The notes beneath the pieces are model-generated. The model searched no databases. It worked only from the letters and a program-made list of their open reading frames with translations, and was not told the origin of the DNA. Shown piece by piece: positions 35,227-44,182 of a stretch of DNA of 64,000 bases (positions within the stretch are counted from its first letter, which is position 1; each line of letters opens with the position of its first letter). The position numbers and the translations under genes were made by a program. The DNA comes from Alcanivoracaceae bacterium (lineage in GTDB: Bacteria; Pseudomonadota; Gammaproteobacteria; Pseudomonadales; Alcanivoracaceae). Location: assembly GCA_029212745.1 (NCBI GenBank), contig JARGOL010000011.1, positions 41,765 through 105,764 on the forward strand, written 5' to 3'.

Positions 35227-36213
35227 ATGGCAGCAGAACCGGCACAGATTCCCGTCGCGGCCCTCGATGCGCCGCTGGCCACACGCTTGAAAGCCGTGGC
35301 GGATGAGCTGCGCCTGACGGTGTTGCAGGTGCTGGGGCAGAGCAGCTTTGGTGTGCTGGAGCTGTGCGAGATCCTGGATGTCCGCCAGTCGGGCCTGAGC
35401 CATCACCTGAAGGTGTTGGCGCGGGCGGGCTGGGTGGAGACCCGGCGCGAGGGCAATGCCATTTTCTACCGCCGTGCCCTGCCCGGCCTTGACGACGCCC
35501 TGCATACGGCCCTGCTCGAGCAGGTAGATGCGGCCCCGCTGCCGGCCGCCGTGGCCCGCAGGCTGGAGGCGGTGCAGGATCGCCGTGCCCAGCGCAGCCG
35601 TGACTATTTCGCCCGGCTGCGTGATGGTACGCCGGGCACCGCGCGCGAGCTGATTGCGGACTACCCGCAGTACGCGGAAGTGTCCGAGCAGCTGTTGCGC
35701 CGGGCCCAGCCCGATGGCGGAGAGCTGGCGGTGGAGATCGGCCCCGGCGATGGCCGTTTCCTCGCGGCGATGGCGCCCCATTACCGGCAGCTGGTGGGTT
35801 ATGACAGTGCTCCGGCCATGCTCGAGGCGGCCCGCAAACAGCTGGCTGCCCACGGAGTGGAAAACGTGGCCCTGGAATGTGGCGAGTGGCCGGGTGTGGC
35901 GCCGGACGAGGCGGCCGCCGATGCGCTGGTGCTGAACATGGTGCTGCACCACATGCCGGCGCCGGCGGACAGCCTGCGGGCGGCGGCGCGGCGACTGAAG
36001 GTCGGCGGTGTCATGCTGGTGACAGAGTTGTGTGAGCATGATCAGCACTGGGCCCATGAATCCTGCGGGGATCTGTGGCTCGGGTTTGATGAGCAGGAGT
36101 TACTGGCCTGGGCCGCGCGTGCCGGGCTGGAGCCGCTGGAGTGCCAGTACCTGGCCCAGCGCAATGGTTTTCAGGTGCAGGTGCGTACCTTTGTGCGCAC
36201 CGGTGAGAGATAA
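35227..36213 (+). CDS. sahR: ArsR-type regulator fused to a SAM-methyltransferase domain (SahR type)
   Basis: The 328-residue protein has two parts. Residues 15-85 are an ArsR winged helix (ADELRLTVLQVLGQ, ILDVRQSGLSHHLKVLARAGW). Residues about 120-328 form a class I methyltransferase fold with SAM loop ELAVEIGPGDGRFL (166-179) and LVLNMVLHHMPAPADS. This fusion next to metK and ahcY matches SahR-type regulators, which sense S-adenosylhomocysteine and control methyl-cycle genes in Proteobacteria. The palindrome just upstream should be its own operator. The start codon is only about ten bases after the -10, so the transcript may be almost leaderless. It is followed by a REP-like element and metK on the same strand. 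Confidence 0.82.
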   Translation: MAAEPAQIPVAALDAPLATRLKAVADELRLTVLQVLGQSSFGVLELCEILDVRQSGLSHHLKVLARAGWVETRREGNAIFYRRALPGLDDALHTALLEQVDAAPLPAAVARRLEAVQDRRAQRSRDYFARLRDGTPGTARELIADYPQYAEVSEQLLRRAQPDGGELAVEIGPGDGRFLAAMAPHYRQLVGYDSAPAMLEAARKQLAAHGVENVALECGEWPGVAPDEAAADALVLNMVLHHMPAPADSLRAAARRLKVGGVMLVTELCEHDQHWAHESCGDLWLGFDEQELLAWAARAGLEPLECQYLAQRNGFQVQVRTFVRTGER

Positions 36214-36217
36214 CGCT

Positions 36218-36245
36218 GTAGGAGCGGCGTACACGCCGCTCCTAC
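36218..36245. repeat. REP-like palindrome between sahR and metK
   Basis: Thirteen-base arms GTAGGAGCGGCGT and ACGCCGCTCCTAC around a two-base centre, in the intercistronic gap. Confidence 0.8.
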
Positions 36246-36298
36246 GGATAAAGATGATTAACGGCTTTTGAATTTTTGAGCATGGAGTACAAGGCACG

Positions 36299-37459
36299 AT
36301 GAGCGAGTATTCGATTTTTACTTCCGAGTCGGTATCCGAGGGTCATCCGGACAAGATGGCCGACCAGATTTCTGATGCCGTCCTTGACGCCATCATCAAG
36401 GACGATCCGCATGCCCGCGTGGCGGTGGAGACCCTTGTAAAGACAGGCATGGCGGTGGTGGCCGGTGAGGTGACCACATCCACCTATGTGGATCTGGAAG
36501 ACATCGTTCGCCAGGTAATTCTGGACATCGGCTACGACTCCTCCGATGTGGGCTTCGACGGTGCCTCCTGTGCCGTGCTCAATGCCATCGGCAAGCAGAG
36601 CCCGGACATCGCCATGGGCGTGGACGAAAAGGAAGACAAGCAGATCGGTGCCGGTGACCAGGGCCTGATGTTCGGTTTTGCCACCAATGAAACCGACACG
36701 CTGATGCCTGCGCCGATCTACTTCTCGCACCGTCTGGTGGAGCGCCAGGCCAAGCTACGCAAGAACGGCGTACTGCCGTGGCTGCGTCCGGACGCCAAGA
36801 GCCAGGTGACCCTGCGCTACGAAAACGGCAAGCCGGTGGCGGTGGATGCTGTTGTGCTGTCTACCCAGCACGGGCCGGATATCACCCTGGGCGATTTGCG
36901 CGAAGCGGTGCTGGAAGAAGTGATCAAGCCGGTGCTGCCGTCCGAGTGGCTGCACGAAGGCACGCTGTATCACATCAATCCCACCGGCAACTTCGTCATC
37001 GGTGGTCCCATGGGTGACTGTGGCCTTACCGGCCGCAAGATCATCGTCGACACCTACGGCGGCATGGCCCGCCACGGTGGTGGCGCTTTCTCCGGCAAGG
37101 ACCCGTCCAAGGTGGATCGTTCTGCGGCATATGCCGGCCGTTATGTGGCCAAGAACATTGTTGCCGCTGGTCTCGCCGACAAGTGCGAGATCCAGGTGTC
37201 CTACGCCATTGGCGTGGCCGAGCCGACGTCCATCTCCATCAACACCTTTGGTACCGGCAAGGTGGGCGACGACAAGATTGCCGAGCTGGTGCGTGATCAT
37301 TTCGACCTGCGTCCGCGCGGCATTATCGAGATGCTCGACCTGCGCCGGCCGGTATACCGGGCGACGGCATCCTACGGCCACTTCGGCCGAGAAGACGATG
37401 CCTTCACCTGGGAAAAAACCGACAAGGCTGATGCGCTGAAAGCGGCAGCCGGCCTCTAA
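36299..37459 (+). CDS. metK: S-adenosylmethionine synthetase
   Basis: The 386-residue enzyme makes SAM from methionine and ATP. The motifs [18 protein letters not shown] (9-26), [12 protein letters not shown] and the P-loop-like [17 protein letters not shown] are all present, and length is normal. It lies 85 bases after sahR and 176 bases before ahcY. An AAGG site five bases before the ATG fits. SahR regulation is inferred from position. Confidence 0.98.
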   Translation: MSEYSIFTSESVSEGHPDKMADQISDAVLDAIIKDDPHARVAVETLVKTGMAVVAGEVTTSTYVDLEDIVRQVILDIGYDSSDVGFDGASCAVLNAIGKQSPDIAMGVDEKEDKQIGAGDQGLMFGFATNETDTLMPAPIYFSHRLVERQAKLRKNGVLPWLRPDAKSQVTLRYENGKPVAVDAVVLSTQHGPDITLGDLREAVLEEVIKPVLPSEWLHEGTLYHINPTGNFVIGGPMGDCGLTGRKIIVDTYGGMARHGGGAFSGKDPSKVDRSAAYAGRYVAKNIVAAGLADKCEIQVSYAIGVAEPTSISINTFGTGKVGDDKIAELVRDHFDLRPRGIIEMLDLRRPVYRATASYGHFGREDDAFTWEKTDKADALKAAAGL

Positions 37460-37469
37460 GGCCACTGTA

Positions 37470-37491
37470 GCGGCGGCGTATACGCCGCCGC
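37470..37491. repeat. REP-like palindrome after metK
   Basis: A perfect palindrome with half-site GCGGCGGCGTA, eleven bases after the metK stop. It is a variant of the GTAGGAGCGGCG family and might double as a transcription or RNA-stability hairpin. Confidence 0.7.
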
Positions 37492-37534
37492 CAGGAAAAC
37501 TGCCGGCAACCGGCAACCACAATTCAATCCGGCC

Positions 37535-37606
37535 CTGGCGAGGGGCGCTGCAGCGGTTTCCCGCGAGGCTCGCCAGCCCGGATGCGAAAGCGAAAAAACG
37601 GCGCCC
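37535..37606 (+). ncRNA. SAH riboswitch in the ahcY leader
   Basis: The leader carries the elements of the S-adenosylhomocysteine riboswitch. P1 is a perfect eight-pair helix, CTGGCGAG (37535-37542) with CTCGCCAG (37569-37576). P2 is GCGG (37552-37555) with CCGC (37561-37564). The conserved GGGGCGCTGCAGCGG and CGAGGCTCG blocks lie between. The pseudoknot pairs GGGCGC (37543-37548) with GCGCCC (37601-37606). SAH binding stabilises the fold and turns on downstream SAH-recycling genes; the ahcY start codon is 29 bases beyond. Confidence 0.92.
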
Positions 37607-37635
37607 ATTCGCAGACAACGAATGGAGACTTACCC

Positions 37636-39024
37636 ATGAACGCAAAAGTCGACGCAATGGAAGACTACAAGGTAGCCGATATCAACCTGGCCAAGTGGGG
37701 CCGCGCCGAAATCGAGATCGCCGAAACCGAAATGCCGGCACTGATGACCATCCGTGCCAAGTATCGCGACGAGAAGCCACTGAAAGGCGCCCGCATCATT
37801 GGCTGTATCCACATGACCATCCAGACTGCCGTGCTGATCGAGACTCTGGTGGAGCTGGGTGCGGAAGTGCGCTGGTCCAGCTGTAACATCTTCTCCACCC
37901 AGGACCATGCTGCTGCGGCCATTGCCGCTGCCGGCGTGCCGGTGTTTGCCTGGAAAGGTGAAACGGAAGAAGAGTACATGTGGTGCATTGAGCAGACCTG
38001 CCGCGACGGTAAGGGCAATCTGTGGGATGCCAACATGATTCTCGATGACGGCGGTGACCTCACCGGCTATATCCACGAGACCTACCCGGAGATGCTCGAC
38101 AAGATTCACGGCATCACCGAGGAAACCACCACCGGTGTGCACCGTCTGCAGGAAATGCTCAACGCAGGCACGCTGAAAGTACCCGCAGTGAACGTCAATG
38201 ATTCCGTCACCAAGAGCAAGAACGACAACAAGTACGGTTGCCGCCACTCGCTCAACGATGCCATCAAGCGTGGCACCGACCACCTGATGTCCGGCAAGAA
38301 AGCGCTGGTCATTGGTTACGGTGATGTGGGCAAAGGCTCTGCCCAGTCCCTGCGCCAGGAAGGCATGATCGTGAAGGTCACCGAGGTGGACCCGATCTGT
38401 GCCATGCAGGCCTGCATGGACGGCTTCGAAGTGGTCAGCCCGTACAAGAACGGCGTCAATAACGGCACCGCCGACTGTGTTGATACTGCCCTGCTTGGCA
38501 ATACAGACCTGCTGGTAACCACCACGGGCAACTTCAATGTCTGCGACAAGCACATGCTCAACGCCGTCAAGAAGGGCGCCGTTGTCTGCAACATCGGTCA
38601 CTTCGATAATGAGATCGATACTGCCTACATGCGTGAGACCTGGGAGTGGGAAGAAGTAAAACCGCAGGTGCACAAGGTATGGCGCAACAAGGACGACAAC
38701 GACTTCCTGCTGCTGCTGTCCGAGGGTCGCCTGGTCAACCTGGGTAACGCCACCGGCCACCCGAGCCGTATCATGGACGGGTCTTTCGCCAACCAGGTGC
38801 TGGCCCAGATGTACCTGTACGACCAGGGTTTCGCGGGTCACAGCGATACCGTGAAGGAAAAGATGCTCAAGCTGGAAGTGCTGCCCAAGCACCTCGACGA
38901 GGAAGTGGCGCGCTACATGGTCCAGGGTTTCGGTGGCGTGATCACGCGCATGACCGACGACCAGGCCAAGTACATCGGCGTGTCCGTGGACGGCCCGTAC
39001 AAGCCGGAACACTACAAGTACTGA
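37636..39024 (+). CDS. ahcY: Adenosylhomocysteinase
   Basis: The 462-residue cytoplasmic enzyme hydrolyses S-adenosylhomocysteine to adenosine and homocysteine, keeping methyltransferases from product inhibition. The start at 37636 (M-N-A-K-V-D, GGAG ahead) leaves the riboswitch untranslated; an upstream frame reading through it is rejected. Motifs include [30 protein letters not shown] and the NAD loop [13 protein letters not shown]. The C-terminal [18 protein letters not shown] is the usual ending. It is followed by a terminator. Confidence 0.98.
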   Translation: MNAKVDAMEDYKVADINLAKWGRAEIEIAETEMPALMTIRAKYRDEKPLKGARIIGCIHMTIQTAVLIETLVELGAEVRWSSCNIFSTQDHAAAAIAAAGVPVFAWKGETEEEYMWCIEQTCRDGKGNLWDANMILDDGGDLTGYIHETYPEMLDKIHGITEETTTGVHRLQEMLNAGTLKVPAVNVNDSVTKSKNDNKYGCRHSLNDAIKRGTDHLMSGKKALVIGYGDVGKGSAQSLRQEGMIVKVTEVDPICAMQACMDGFEVVSPYKNGVNNGTADCVDTALLGNTDLLVTTTGNFNVCDKHMLNAVKKGAVVCNIGHFDNEIDTAYMRETWEWEEVKPQVHKVWRNKDDNDFLLLLSEGRLVNLGNATGHPSRIMDGSFANQVLAQMYLYDQGFAGHSDTVKEKMLKLEVLPKHLDEEVARYMVQGFGGVITRMTDDQAKYIGVSVDGPYKPEHYKY

Positions 39025-39030
39025 GCACGC

Positions 39031-39054
39031 GGCCGGGCTCAGCCCGGCCTTTTG
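39031..39054 (+). terminator. ahcY terminator
   Basis: GGCCGGGC (39031-39038), loop TCA, GCCCGGCC (39042-39049), then TTTTG. It begins seven bases after the ahcY stop, so metF needs its own promoter or read-through. Confidence 0.85.
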
Positions 39055-39058
39055 TCCC

Positions 39059-39130
39059 GTAGGAGAGCCGTGTACGGCGCGACGCCTTTCTGCAGATGGC
39101 TGGTGTTCGCGCCGTACACGGCGCTCCTGC
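39059..39130. repeat. Paired REP-like elements before metF
   Basis: GTAGGAGAGCCGTGTACG (39059 on) and CGTACACGGCGCTCCTGC (ending 39130) are inverted copies about 30 bases apart, so the pair can fold into one extended hairpin in the metF leader. Confidence 0.75.
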
Positions 39131-39156
39131 CCAGTGCATAAGGATTGACCAGGCAC

Positions 39157-39996
39157 ATGAGCAAGACACCCGTAAGCTTTGAATTCTTTCCGCCCAAGAG
39201 TGATGAAGGGCTGGAAAAGCTGATCAAGGTTCAGCAGAAACTGCTGGTAAAGGAGCCCGAGTTCTTCTCGGTGACCTACGGTGCCGGCGGCAGCACCCGT
39301 GACCGTACCTGGAACACGGTCATGAAAGTCCGCGAAGCAGGCGTTGATACGGCACCACACCTGTCCTGCGTCGGCCAGTCACGCGAAGAACTGGTCGAGC
39401 TGGTTGAGCGCTACCAGGCTGAAGGCATCACCCGCATTGTGGTGCTGCGTGGTGATTTGCCCTCGGGCATGGGTGCGGCACAGAGTGAGCTGCGCTTTGC
39501 CGACGATCTGGTGCGCCTGATCCGTGAGGTCAGTGGCGATCACTTCCATCTGGAGGTGGCCGCGTATCCCGAGATGCATCCGCAGGCACGTTCATTCAGT
39601 GACGACCTGGATCATTTCAAGCGCAAGATTGATGCGGGCGCCAACAGCGGCATCACCCAGTATTTCTTTAATGCCGAGGCCTATGCCTACTTCATGGAGC
39701 AGATGGAAAAGCGCGGTGTCACGGCGCCGGTGGTGCCTGGCATCATGCCGATCACCAATGCCGCCAACCTGATGCGTTTCTCGGATGCGTGTGGCGCGGA
39801 TATTCCCCGCTGGATCAGAAAACGTCTGGAAGAGTACCAGCGCGTGGGCGACGACGCCTCGGTGAAGGCGTTTGGCGAAGAGGTGGTGACCGGCCTGTGC
39901 GAGAAGTTGCTGGCCATGGGCGCGCCCGCCCTGCACTTCTACACCATGAACCAGTCGGTGCCGAACCTGCGCATTCTTGACAACCTGGGGTTGTAA
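39157..39996 (+). CDS. metF: 5,10-Methylenetetrahydrofolate reductase
   Basis: The 279-residue flavoenzyme reduces methylenetetrahydrofolate to the methyl donor for methionine synthase. I use the ATG at 39157 (M-S-K-T-P-V); the TTG at 39145 is too close to the AAGGA site. Motifs VSFEFFPPKSDEGL, FFSVTYGAGGSTRDRTW, VVLRGDLP and PGIMPITN are in order. A FAD-binding TIM barrel is expected. It completes the sahR-metK-ahcY-metF methyl cycle cluster. Confidence 0.97.
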   Translation: MSKTPVSFEFFPPKSDEGLEKLIKVQQKLLVKEPEFFSVTYGAGGSTRDRTWNTVMKVREAGVDTAPHLSCVGQSREELVELVERYQAEGITRIVVLRGDLPSGMGAAQSELRFADDLVRLIREVSGDHFHLEVAAYPEMHPQARSFSDDLDHFKRKIDAGANSGITQYFFNAEAYAYFMEQMEKRGVTAPVVPGIMPITNAANLMRFSDACGADIPRWIRKRLEEYQRVGDDASVKAFGEEVVTGLCEKLLAMGAPALHFYTMNQSVPNLRILDNLGL

Positions 39997-40125
39997 CCAC
40001 AGCACGACGGTCGGCGATGCGCCGCCAGCCCTGCCGTGTTACAACCGGGGCAGGTAGCGTGATGTCGTATCCGGATCCGGGCGTCTCCGGCGCCGGGCGC
40101 TGCCATTTCCGGGTGGTGAGGCGGT

Positions 40126-41034
40126 ATGGCGGATAACGAAACAAAGCCGGAGGGACGCCGGCAGCGGCGCTGGTTTGCCGGCGCTGGCGTCTGGGCGGAG
40201 AACGTCGAGATCGCCGCGCCGGGGCAGATCAGTGAAATCGCCCAACGCGTCGCCACTCTCCTTGCACCGTTTGTCCGCCTGTTGTTCCGTCCCCGTGTCG
40301 AAGGTCTTGAGCGGTTGCCGGATAATCGCCCCTTCCTGCTGGTGGCCAACCATTCTGCCGGCGCCGGCATTGCCGAGATTCTCAGTTTTCTGGTGCTGTA
40401 TGTGCAACGCTTCGGGCGCCAGCGACCGTTGGCCGGTTTCGCGCTGCCGCTCGGTTTTCATGTGTTCCCGCTCAACTGGCTGCTGCGCCAGGTAGGCGCG
40501 ATCCCCTCAAGTGAGAAGGCCGCCATGCAGACGCTGGCGGCGGGTGTGCCGATCCTGGTGTTTCCTGGCGGTGATCATGAAACCCTGCGCCCGGTGTGGC
40601 AGGCGCACCGGGTGGATTTCGGCGGCCGCAGTGGATACATGCGTTTGGCACAACGCTCCCGGGTCGATGTGGTGCCACTGGCAATCCGGGGGGCGCACTT
40701 CACCGCGCCTGTTGTTTGCCGTGCCAACTGGCTGGCCTGGCTGTTTCTGTTTCCACGCTTGCTTGGTATCAAACGCTGGGGGGTGTCATTGTTGTCGCTG
40801 CTGGGCGCTTTCGCTATTGCACTGCTGAGCCCGCTGTCGCCACCGCTGACAGCGCTGCTGGTGTGGCTGTGGATGGGCTCGCCGTTGATTTTCCTGCCGC
40901 TGGTGCCCTGGACAATTCGCATGAAGGTGGGAGAGCCGCTGTCAGCATCGGCCCTGTGTGAGGGTGACGTTTCGCTGGCCGAAGCCCCCCCACGCCTGCA
41001 ACGTCACATGGAACAGCTGATGCGCGAGGCCTGA
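40126..41034 (+). CDS. Membrane acyltransferase-like protein (PlsC/LPLAT superfamily)
   Basis: The 302-residue protein resembles glycerophosphate or diacylglycerol acyltransferases. An N-terminal basic stretch precedes FLLVANHSAGAGIAEI, where the canonical NHxxxxD Asp is missing. The later ILVFPGGDHETLRP replaces FPEGTR, as in the MGAT-like branch. Hydrophobic helices occur at about 68-78 and at the C-terminal third (LLSLLGAFAIALLSPLSPPL). A role in wax-ester or triacylglycerol synthesis would suit an alkane degrader but is inference. It converges with the RND permease gene, with no gap. Confidence 0.75.
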   Translation: MADNETKPEGRRQRRWFAGAGVWAENVEIAAPGQISEIAQRVATLLAPFVRLLFRPRVEGLERLPDNRPFLLVANHSAGAGIAEILSFLVLYVQRFGRQRPLAGFALPLGFHVFPLNWLLRQVGAIPSSEKAAMQTLAAGVPILVFPGGDHETLRPVWQAHRVDFGGRSGYMRLAQRSRVDVVPLAIRGAHFTAPVVCRANWLAWLFLFPRLLGIKRWGVSLLSLLGAFAIALLSPLSPPLTALLVWLWMGSPLIFLPLVPWTIRMKVGEPLSASALCEGDVSLAEAPPRLQRHMEQLMREA

Positions 41035-44000
41035 TCAGGCCTGCTGCGCTTCGTGCTGGTGATCGCGTGCCAGCACCAGGTAGAACGCCGGCACCACAAA
41101 CAGGGTAAACAGCGTGCCCAGGGTCATGCCTGCAGCGACTACCAGGCCAATGGCAAAGCGTGCGCCTCCGCCCGGGCCCGCCGCCATCAGCAGCGGAATC
41201 ATCGCCAGCACCAGTGCGGCGGTGGTCATCAGCACCGGCCGCAGACGGATGGCGGCGGCGTGCTCGATGGCCTCGCGCTTGCTGCTGCCCTCCTCCTGCA
41301 ACTTGTTGGCAAACTCCACGATCAGGATGCCGTGTTTGGAGATCACGCCAATCAGTGTCACCAGCCCTACCTGGGTATAGATGTTGATGCTGGCACCCGG
41401 GAACGGGTCGACACCGGCCTGCATGAGAATGCCATTGAGGATGCCCACCACGGCCAGCACAAGCAGCGCGCCGCACACGGACATGGGAACAGTGACGAGC
41501 ATGATCAGGGGATCGCGCCAGCTTTCAAACTGTGCTGCGAGCACCAGGTAGATAACGATCAAGGCAAAGAAGAAGGTCACGGTCAGCTCGCTGCCTTCCT
41601 GCTTGAACTGTCGCGACTGCCCGGCGTAGTCGATGTTGTAGGTGGGCGGCAGCACCTCTTTTGCCGCCGACTCGAGAAACGCCAGTGATTCACCCAGGGT
41701 CACCCCCGGCCGAGGGATTGCAATGATGGTGGCGGAGTTCAGCTGCTGGAAACGCTTCAGCTGTTGCGGCTGGACGCTGGTATCAAAGGTCAGCAGCGTC
41801 GACAGTGGAATCATCTCATCCTGGCGGGTGCGCACATGGAACTGGCCCAGCTGCTCCGCCGTCAGGCGCTCACTGCGCTCCACCTGCGGAATGATCTTGT
41901 AGGCCCGGTTCTCCATGGAGAACCGGGTAGCGTGGGCACCGGAGAGCATGGCGGACAGTTCGCGACCGATTTCCTGGCTGCTGATGCCCAGTGTTGCCGC
42001 CTTGGCCTTGTCGATGGAAATGTCATAACGCGGCTTGTCGATCTTCAAATCACTGCTGGCGAAGAAGAACTTGCCACTGCCAAAGGCCCGCCCGACGATC
42101 TCGTCGGCGAATGTTTTCAGGTTTTCCGTTGGCTCGGTGGTGCCGATGACCATCTGGACCGGCGGGCCGCCACCGGCGGACGGCAGCGTCGGCGGCGCAA
42201 ACACCTGCACCTGCAGGCCGGCAATGTCCTGTACCGCCCCCTGCAGGAATTTTTCCGCCTGGCCGGTGCTCATGTCCCGTTCGTTCCAGGGCTTGAGGAC
42301 GAACCCGGCGATGGCGCTGTTGTTGCCAGTGGCACTGCCGCCACCGCCAATACCGTTGAGCAGGAACAGGTTCTCGTTGGCGTCCATGCCTTCCGCAATG
42401 GTGTTCAGCTCGCGGGTGTACTTCTCCATGTAGTCCAGGTTGGCGTACGGGTCGCCATTGGCAATGGTCAGTACAAAGCCGCGGTCTTCCTTGGGCTCGA
42501 GCTCTGTCGGCGTGGTAATGAACAGGAAGTAACAGCTCACCAGCAGAATGGCACCGAAAACCAGCATTACCCGGTGGTCATTGAGCGTACCGTGCAGGCG
42601 TTTTTCGTAACTGTTCTGCAGGCGGTCAAAATAGCCGTTCAGCCATGCCTCGAAGCGATTGTCACTGCCCTCCCCGTGCGCCTTGAGGATGCGCGAACAC
42701 ATCATCGGTGACAGCGTCAGCGCGACAACGCCGGACAGCAGTACGGCGCCCGCCAGGGTAAAGGCAAACTCCACGAACAGCGTGCCGGTGAGGCCGCCAA
42801 TGAAGCCAATGGGCAGGTACACCGCCACCAGTGTCGAGGTCATGGCGATCACCGGCCAGGCCAGCTCCCGCGTGCCCTTGATGGCGGCGTCATAGGGCGC
42901 CATCCCTTCCTCGATATGCCGGTGGATGTTTTCCAGCACGATAATGGCGTCGTCCACCACGATGCCGATGGCCAGCACCATGGCCAGCAATGTCAGCAGG
43001 TTGATGGAGAAGCCCATCAGCTGCATCAGGAACAGTGCGCCGATCATCGACAGCGGCACAGCAATGGCCGGAATCAGCACGGAACGCATGTTGCCCAGGA
43101 ACAGGTAGATCACCACGATGACGATGATGATCGCCTCGATGATGGTCTTGATCACTTCATCGATGGAGTCCTCGATGTAGCGGGTGCTGTCGTAAGGGAT
43201 GTCGCCCTGCATGCCTTGCGGCAACTGCGGGAAGATCTGGTCGCTGAGCATGGTGCGCACATCGGCAATGACATCCAGGCTGTTGGCATCCGGTGCCACC
43301 TCAATGCCCATGAACGTGGCCATCTTGCCGTTGAAGGTCACAGACGTTTCATAGGATTCGCTGCCCAGCTCCACGTCGGCAATCTCATGCAGCCGCACCA
43401 GCGACGTGCCATCCACCTTGACCACCACATTGCGGAATTCGGCCAGGGTGTTCAGGTCGGTGTCTGCTTTCAGGTCCACCGCCACCACGCTGCCCTTGGT
43501 GCGGCCCACAGCGGAAAGCGAACTGTTGTGCTGGATGGCAGTGAACACGTCGGAGGGCGAAATTCCCAACGCTGCCATGCGGTCGGGCTTGAGCCAGGCG
43601 CGAATGGCGAAGGTGCGGTCGCCGAGGATGCGGGCGCGCTGCACACCGGGCACGGTGGTGAGCTTGGGCTGCACCACCCGCACCAGGTAATCGGTGATCT
43701 GGTTGTTGTCGAGAATCTCGCTGGAAAACGACAGGTACATGGCGGCGATGGTGTCGCCCACCGCCAGCTCCACGGTGGGGTCCTCGGATTCGTCCGGCAG
43801 TTCCGAGCGCATCTTGTTGACCTTGGCCACCACCTGGGTCAATACGTCAGAGGCGTCATAGTCCAGCCGCACATAGGCCTGGATGCTGGAAACGCCGGCC
43901 AATGACGTGGACGTCAGGTAATCAATGCCATCGGCCGAAGCGATTTCCTGCTCCAGCGGTGTGGTAATGAAGCCCTGGACCAGGTCGGCGTCTGCACCCA

Positions 44001-44154
44001 CGTAGACCGTATTGACGGTAATCACCGCGTTCTGCAGTTCCGGATACTGACGCACATTCAGTTCTACCGCCGCACGCAAACCCAGCAGCAGGATGAACAG
44101 GCTGACCACGCTGGCCAGCACCGGCTTGTTGATAAAGATGTCGGTAAATTTCAT
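41035..44154 (-). CDS. RND multidrug efflux pump permease
   Basis: The 1039-residue inner-membrane proton-driven pump has the HAE1 layout: two sets of six membrane helices with large periplasmic loops. The paired Asp residues of helix 4 are in LAIGIVVDDAIIVLENIHRHIEEG. The start FINKPVLASVVSLFILLLG and the C-terminal half IYLVLAAQFESWRDPLIMLV are typical of AcrB/MexB-like and MexF-like transporters. It follows the adaptor gene by 28 bases. Substrate cannot be read. Confidence 0.96.
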   Translation of the reverse strand: MKFTDIFINKPVLASVVSLFILLLGLRAAVELNVRQYPELQNAVITVNTVYVGADADLVQGFITTPLEQEIASADGIDYLTSTSLAGVSSIQAYVRLDYDASDVLTQVVAKVNKMRSELPDESEDPTVELAVGDTIAAMYLSFSSEILDNNQITDYLVRVVQPKLTTVPGVQRARILGDRTFAIRAWLKPDRMAALGISPSDVFTAIQHNSSLSAVGRTKGSVVAVDLKADTDLNTLAEFRNVVVKVDGTSLVRLHEIADVELGSESYETSVTFNGKMATFMGIEVAPDANSLDVIADVRTMLSDQIFPQLPQGMQGDIPYDSTRYIEDSIDEVIKTIIEAIIIVIVVIYLFLGNMRSVLIPAIAVPLSMIGALFLMQLMGFSINLLTLLAMVLAIGIVVDDAIIVLENIHRHIEEGMAPYDAAIKGTRELAWPVIAMTSTLVAVYLPIGFIGGLTGTLFVEFAFTLAGAVLLSGVVALTLSPMMCSRILKAHGEGSDNRFEAWLNGYFDRLQNSYEKRLHGTLNDHRVMLVFGAILLVSCYFLFITTPTELEPKEDRGFVLTIANGDPYANLDYMEKYTRELNTIAEGMDANENLFLLNGIGGGGSATGNNSAIAGFVLKPWNERDMSTGQAEKFLQGAVQDIAGLQVQVFAPPTLPSAGGGPPVQMVIGTTEPTENLKTFADEIVGRAFGSGKFFFASSDLKIDKPRYDISIDKAKAATLGISSQEIGRELSAMLSGAHATRFSMENRAYKIIPQVERSERLTAEQLGQFHVRTRQDEMIPLSTLLTFDTSVQPQQLKRFQQLNSATIIAIPRPGVTLGESLAFLESAAKEVLPPTYNIDYAGQSRQFKQEGSELTVTFFFALIVIYLVLAAQFESWRDPLIMLVTVPMSVCGALLVLAVVGILNGILMQAGVDPFPGASINIYTQVGLVTLIGVISKHGILIVEFANKLQEEGSSKREAIEHAAAIRLRPVLMTTAALVLAMIPLLMAAGPGGGARFAIGLVVAAGMTLGTLFTLFVVPAFYLVLARDHQHEAQQA

Positions 44155-44182
44155 CGACAGAAAACTCCTGCGGTGCCGGGGA

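Noticed and set aside
29444..39130. Possible CRISPR array
   Set aside because: The palindromes are single or paired and hundreds of bases apart, with no regular spacers and no cas genes.
37630..39360. 576-codon minus-strand ORF
   Set aside because: Antisense to ahcY and metF, and would erase the riboswitch context.
42916..43905. 329-codon plus-strand ORF with His/Gln-rich sequence
   Set aside because: Antisense to the RND permease; the His and Gln runs are the usual product of reading that strand.
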